Assembly: GCA_017792425.1 (NCBI GenBank)
Contig: CP051233.1
Span: 3,055,926 to 3,119,925, forward strand
Length of the DNA stretch: 64,000 bases
Reading direction: 5' to 3'
From: Thalassovita sp.
GTDB taxonomy: Bacteria > Pseudomonadota > Alphaproteobacteria > Rhodobacterales > Rhodobacteraceae
Shown: positions 60,303 to 64,000 of the stretch, one piece after another
Numbering within the stretch: position 1 is the stretch's first letter
How the letters are laid out: each line of letters opens with the position of its first letter
The notes under the pieces: model-generated
Told to the model about the DNA's origin: nothing
The model's input: the letters and a program-made list of their open reading frames with translations, nothing else
Database searches by the model: none
Translations under genes and position numbers: made by a program

Positions 60303-62255
60303 TCACTCAAGACCTGCCGCATAGCCGATGAAAAAATCAAAACTGTCGGGGTTCGCCATCGAGTCGCGGTTCACCACCTTGGCCGGGTCGCCCCCCAGCA
60401 GCAATTTCTTTACCGGCACTTCCAGTTTCTTGCCGGACAGGGTGCGCGGCACCTCGGGCAGGGCCACGATATCGTCGGGCAGGAACCGGGCGGACACGCC
60501 GCTGCGGATTGCCGCGCGGATTTTGTCCTTCATCGCATCGTTCATAACATGCCCGTCCGTCATCACCACGAACAGGGGCATGAAACTGTCGCGCCCCAGA
60601 AATTCCAGATCCACGACCAGCGAATCCTGCACTTCGTCCAACGCCTCTACCGCGCGATAGATTTCCGATGATCCCAGCCGCAGCCCGCGCCGGTTGATCG
60701 TCGCATCGGACCGGCCATAGATGACCGCACCGCCATCCGGCGTGATCTCAATCCAGTCGCCGTGCCGCCAAATGCCCGGATAGGTGTCATAGTAACTGTC
60801 CGTCAGGCGCAGATTGTCCGTGTCGCCCCAAAAGAACAGCGGCATTGAGGGCAGCGGTTCTGTGCAGACGAGTTCGCCCACCTCTCCGATAAGCTCTTGC
60901 CCGTTTTCATCGAAGGAACGCACCGCGTTGCCCAACGCGCGACACTGCATTTCACCGGCCCGCACCGGCAGCATCGGGTTGCCGCAGACAAACGCGCCGG
61001 CGATGTCCGTACCGCCAGAGATCGGCGCCAACCATACATCCTGCGCGATCTGGGAATACACCCAGTCATAGCCTTCCTCTGTCATGGGGGATCCGGTTGC
61101 ACCAATTGCGGTGATCGACGACAGGTCCAATTCCGCCGCCGGACGTATCCCAGCCTTCTGACAGCCGGTGAAATAGGCGGCCCCTGCCCCGAAATAGGTC
61201 AGGCGCTCTGCCGCGGCGATCCGCCAAACCTCTGTCATGTCGGGGTGATTGGCGGCCCCGTCGAACATGACCACGGTCGCCCCCTTGGCCAGACAGGCCA
61301 GTTGAACGTTCCACATGATCCAGCCAGAGGAGGTGAGCCACAGGAACCGGGTCTGGTCCGTGATGTCCATGTGCAGGCTTTGCTTGGCCCCTTCCAGCAG
61401 CGCGCCACCGTGCCCGTGAACGATCGGCTTGGGATTACCCGTGGTGCCAGAGGAGTAGACCACCCATAGCGGATGGGAAAAATCCACCTGCTCTGGCGTC
61501 AGTGCGGCGTCGCCTTGCAGCAGCGTTTGCCAATGTATCGCCCCGGTGGGCAGATCCCCCACGACAGGCAGGATGACCTGGTGCTTCAGCGTCGGCAGGT
61601 CCGCAGCAATTCCGGCGACGATATCGGCACGGTCGATCAGCCGCCCCATGTGATTGTAGCCATCGGTGGCGATCAACACCTTCGGTTCGATCTGCCGAAA
61701 CCGGTCCAGGATCGCGACATGCCCCATGTCCGGCGCGCACAATGACCAGATCGCCCCCAGGCTGATCGTTGCCAGGAAGGCAATAACGGAAACCTCTGTA
61801 TTCGGCAGGATTGCAACCACCCGGTCGCCCTTGCCCACGCCCATTTCGCGCAGATTCTGGGCCACGTTGGCCACGGCCTGCTGCAATTCGGCCCATGTCA
61901 TCTCGCTCCGGCCGAAGGTTTGCGAATGCACCACCAGTGCCTGCGCATCCGGTTTGGCGACGGCCCAGCGAAAAACCTGATCAGCATAGTTCATCTGCGC
62001 GCCGGCAAACCAGTCCGCCCCCGGCTGTTTGCGTTCTTTCAACACGGTCTGCCACGGTTGGCTGAAACGGATTTCAAAGAACTCCACAATCGAGGTCCAG
62101 AACCCTTCGAGGTCAGAAATGCTCCATTCCCACAAAGCGTTGTAGTCATCGAACTGCAGGCCACGATGGGTCCGCAACCAGCGAATATACCCGGCCATCA
62201 GGGTGTTTTCAGCCCGTTCGGGCGTCGGCGTCCAAAGTACTCTGCGGTCGGTCAT
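60303..62255 (-). CDS. acetoacetyl-CoA synthetase
   Basis: This 650-residue adenylate-forming enzyme is of the acetoacetate-CoA ligase group. DYNALWEWSISDLEGFWTSIVEFFEI near the N-terminus, VYSSGTTGNPKPIVHGHGG (ATP loop), SSGWIMWNVQLACLAKG, PISGGTDIAGAFV, and the C-terminal lysine in LPEVPRTLSGKKLEVPVKKLL are characteristic. It activates acetoacetate for re-entry into acetyl-CoA metabolism or polyhydroxybutyrate turnover. The ATG at 62255 overlaps the upstream hydrolase gene by 4 bases. Confidence 0.92.
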   Translation of the reverse strand: MTDRRVLWTPTPERAENTLMAGYIRWLRTHRGLQFDDYNALWEWSISDLEGFWTSIVEFFEIRFSQPWQTVLKERKQPGADWFAGAQMNYADQVFRWAVAKPDAQALVVHSQTFGRSEMTWAELQQAVANVAQNLREMGVGKGDRVVAILPNTEVSVIAFLATISLGAIWSLCAPDMGHVAILDRFRQIEPKVLIATDGYNHMGRLIDRADIVAGIAADLPTLKHQVILPVVGDLPTGAIHWQTLLQGDAALTPEQVDFSHPLWVVYSSGTTGNPKPIVHGHGGALLEGAKQSLHMDITDQTRFLWLTSSGWIMWNVQLACLAKGATVVMFDGAANHPDMTEVWRIAAAERLTYFGAGAAYFTGCQKAGIRPAAELDLSSITAIGATGSPMTEEGYDWVYSQIAQDVWLAPISGGTDIAGAFVCGNPMLPVRAGEMQCRALGNAVRSFDENGQELIGEVGELVCTEPLPSMPLFFWGDTDNLRLTDSYYDTYPGIWRHGDWIEITPDGGAVIYGRSDATINRRGLRLGSSEIYRAVEALDEVQDSLVVDLEFLGRDSFMPLFVVMTDGHVMNDAMKDKIRAAIRSGVSARFLPDDIVALPEVPRTLSGKKLEVPVKKLLLGGDPAKVVNRDSMANPDSFDFFIGYAAGLE

Positions 62256-63490
62256 GCGATCACCGCGCCATGCACCAGCGCCTTCAGTTCGGCCCGCGAC
62301 GGGTATGAACTGGAGGGCGACAATTGAGTGAAGAACACGACGCTGAGGTCCATTTCGGGGTCCGTCCAGAAGAAAGTGGACGCCATACCGCCCCAACTGA
62401 AATCCCCCTTGCTGCCAGGCACCCGCGACCGGCCCGGTTCCAACACCACGGCCCCGCCCAGCCCGAACCCCATGCCTTCCATCGGCTGTTCGGCGAAACT
62501 TGCCGGCCCCATAGAGGCGATATCCCCCCGCAGATGGTTCTGACGCATGAAGGCAACGGTTTTTGGCGACAGAAGTCGCGCGCCAGCTTCACCGCCCCGG
62601 CGCAGCATCTCGGCGAATTTCATATAGTCGTCCAGCGTGCCAATCAGCCCGCCGCCGCCGGAATACATGGTCGCTTTCAGGAAGGGCGACTTTTCCGGGT
62701 CATCCACGCACCGCAAAGATTCCGCCCCCTTCTGCGCCGAATTCAGCGCCATCGCATCCCCGGCCAGGGGGGTATACAAGGCGGCAAACCGATCCCGCGC
62801 AGAAACAGGCACGGAAAACGCCGTTTCCGTCATCCCAAGTGGGCCAAGGACTTCCTGTTCGAAAAACTCAGCCAGGGACTTGCCCGACACGACCTCGACC
62901 ACCCGCCCCAGGATGTCTATCGCGACAGAATATTCCCATCGCGTCCCCGGTTCGAATGCCAGGGGTAATTCCGCTACAGCATTCACCATACCCGCCAGCG
63001 CCCCCTGGTCTGGCTTGAACATGAAATCCGCATCATTCATCACGGCGGGCAATATGCCGGGATTGAACGGATAGCTTAACCCCGCAGTATGAGTCAGCAA
63101 TTGGTGCAGCGTAGGCGTGGCGCAGGGTTTTACGTGGTGAATGTCAACAGCCCCAGGCAGCAGGCAGGTCATATCCTGAAAGGCCGGGATGAACTCTGAC
63201 ACCGGGCAATCCAGGTGAAACAATCCGCGTTCCGCAAGCATCATGATGGCGACCGAGGTCACCGGCTTGGTCATCGAATAGATCCGCACCGCGGTATCAC
63301 GTTCAAAGGGCTTGCCGCGCGTTATGTCGCGCAATCCCGTGGCGTGGTGATACACCTCTGTGCCATGCCGGGCGATCAAGATCGAACTGCCGGGATATTT
63401 CCGCGCCTCGACGTATCTGTCCATCCACGCGCCAATCCGCGCCAGACGCGCGCCATCCATGCCCTGCTGTTCCGGCTTCGCCCGTTCCAT
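62252..63490 (-). CDS. serine hydrolase of the beta-lactamase (class C-like) family
   Basis: This 412-residue protein has the SxxK motif as SMTK at residues 72-75 and a later YSV at about 184 in the WEYSVAIDILG segment. It thus has a Tyr but not the usual YxN. It carries no signal peptide, so it acts in the cytoplasm. Such proteins act as esterases or on polyhydroxyalkanoate oligomers. Being translationally coupled to the acetoacetyl-CoA synthetase suggests that it releases hydroxybutyrate-type acids for the ligase, which is an inference. GGGGAG precedes the ATG at 63490. Confidence 0.87.
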   Translation of the reverse strand: MERAKPEQQGMDGARLARIGAWMDRYVEARKYPGSSILIARHGTEVYHHATGLRDITRGKPFERDTAVRIYSMTKPVTSVAIMMLAERGLFHLDCPVSEFIPAFQDMTCLLPGAVDIHHVKPCATPTLHQLLTHTAGLSYPFNPGILPAVMNDADFMFKPDQGALAGMVNAVAELPLAFEPGTRWEYSVAIDILGRVVEVVSGKSLAEFFEQEVLGPLGMTETAFSVPVSARDRFAALYTPLAGDAMALNSAQKGAESLRCVDDPEKSPFLKATMYSGGGGLIGTLDDYMKFAEMLRRGGEAGARLLSPKTVAFMRQNHLRGDIASMGPASFAEQPMEGMGFGLGGAVVLEPGRSRVPGSKGDFSWGGMASTFFWTDPEMDLSVVFFTQLSPSSSYPSRAELKALVHGAVIA

Positions 63491-63572
63491 GCACTCCCCC
63501 CTGAAATGTTCGTTGTCAGCAGAATGTTGCACGACAAAGGGCGGCGCAAGTCAGTAGGAACACGGACCCGTA

Positions 63573-63606
63573 AATAACAAAAGCCCGGCATTTCTGCCGG
63601 GCCTTG
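63573..63606 (-). terminator. terminator of the rrn operon
   Basis: On the minus strand GCCCGGCA, a GAAA tetraloop and TGCCGGGC are followed by TTTTGTTATTT. It lies about 45 bases beyond the 5S rRNA, with no tRNA gene between. Confidence 0.88.
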
Positions 63607-63647
63607 TTTATCTATAACATCTTTATAGAGAGAATTGGTTATTTCTA

Positions 63648-63766
<119 letters not shown>

Positions 63767-63842
63767 AGGAATAACCAAGTCCAAGTCAGTATTTTTGTTC
63801 AAGTGTGTGCTTTTGCTTTGTATCAGTCTTGCTTTTACTGGA

Positions 63843-64000
63843 TCAAATCAAGCCTATCGGACCATTAGTACCGGTCAACTGAACGCATTGCTGCGCTTAC
63901 ATCTCCGGCCTATCGACGTGGTGGTCTACCACGGTCCTCAGGGATACCTTGTTTTGAGGGGGGCTTCCCGCTTAGATGCCTTCAGCGGTTATCCTGTCCG
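63843..64000 (-). rRNA. rrl: 23S ribosomal RNA, 3' end (cut by window edge)
   Basis: On the minus strand the last about 155 bases of 23S rRNA are present, with AGGTATCCCTGAGGACCGTG and the terminal ACTAATGGTCCGATAGGCTTGAT. The exact mature 3' end is approximate. The gene continues to the right, outside the window. Confidence 0.93.

Overview
The window is a piece of a high-GC alphaproteobacterial chromosome, most likely Rhodobacteraceae (Roseobacter group). The evidence is the gene families (a CbiZ/BtuFCD cobamide locus, BioMNY, a MaeB malic enzyme fused to phosphotransacetylase, PrpE, an FadJ-type beta-oxidation operon, paired MerR regulators of acyl-CoA genes), the codon use, and an rrn operon at the right edge. 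It is ordinary core and semi-core chromosome. I see no insertion sequence, prophage, CRISPR array or plasmid module.

Layout. 1-3.2 kb (+): acyl-CoA catabolism, with the tail of a 3-hydroxyacyl-CoA dehydrogenase, an alpha-methylacyl-CoA racemase, an enoyl-CoA hydratase and a nitronate monooxygenase. 3.3-6.5 kb: copper defence, with a CueR-like regulator and a CopA ATPase on the minus strand and a CopZ-like chaperone divergent; both promoters carry the same inverted 13-base element. 6.6-11.95 kb (-): a cobalamin riboswitch followed by btuB, btuF, btuC, btuD and cbiZ, a corrinoid uptake and cobinamide remodelling operon. 12-16 kb (-): an acyl-CoA synthetase and a lipid-A-exporter-like ABC protein. 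16.2-18.8 kb (+): an NMT1/THI5-type ABC importer. 18.9-21.4 kb: a potassium channel, an Lrp/AsnC regulator with a LysE exporter, tRNA-Gly(UCC) and a small membrane protein. 21.4-23.8 kb: Tex. 23.8-25.8 kb (-): the biotin ECF transporter bioM-bioN-bioY. 25.9-30.35 kb: SRAP peptidase, DUF1992, periplasmic nucleotidase, DUF952, PyrD and an ArsC-family protein. 30.35-33.9 kb: a MATE exporter, two PaaI-type thioesterases and a divergent putative manganese exporter with Fur-family-like palindromes in front of it.

33.9-41.4 kb (+): a fatty-acid oxidation island with two MerR regulators, an acyl-CoA dehydrogenase, a small unknown protein, a glutathione S-transferase, a thiolase and a trifunctional-type hydratase/dehydrogenase. 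41.5-46.2 kb: a sulfotransferase, an acyl-CoA synthetase, an M48-like protein that has lost its zinc motif, and a SPOR protein. 46.2-50.75 kb (-): the nucleoside salvage operon cdd-deoA-deoB-add-upp, with stop/start overlaps at most junctions. 50.9-55.35 kb (+): maeB and prpE, each with a striking operator-like region. 55.5-63.5 kb: NAD kinase, glyA, an alpha/beta hydrolase, small membrane proteins, cytochrome b561, acetoacetyl-CoA synthetase and a serine beta-lactamase-fold hydrolase. 63.6-64 kb (-): 5S rRNA and the 3' end of 23S rRNA.

Taken together the genes describe a heterotroph that activates and oxidises fatty, branched, short-chain and ketone acids, salvages nucleosides, biotin and corrinoids, and manages copper and manganese. 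The most interesting material is intergenic: a dispersed element found in three tail-to-tail gaps, the paired CueR-type promoters, the palindromes before the manganese exporter, a 9-bp-arm palindrome over the maeB promoter, and a phased array of TTTGCAAA-like boxes before prpE. I found no convincing new multi-gene system.
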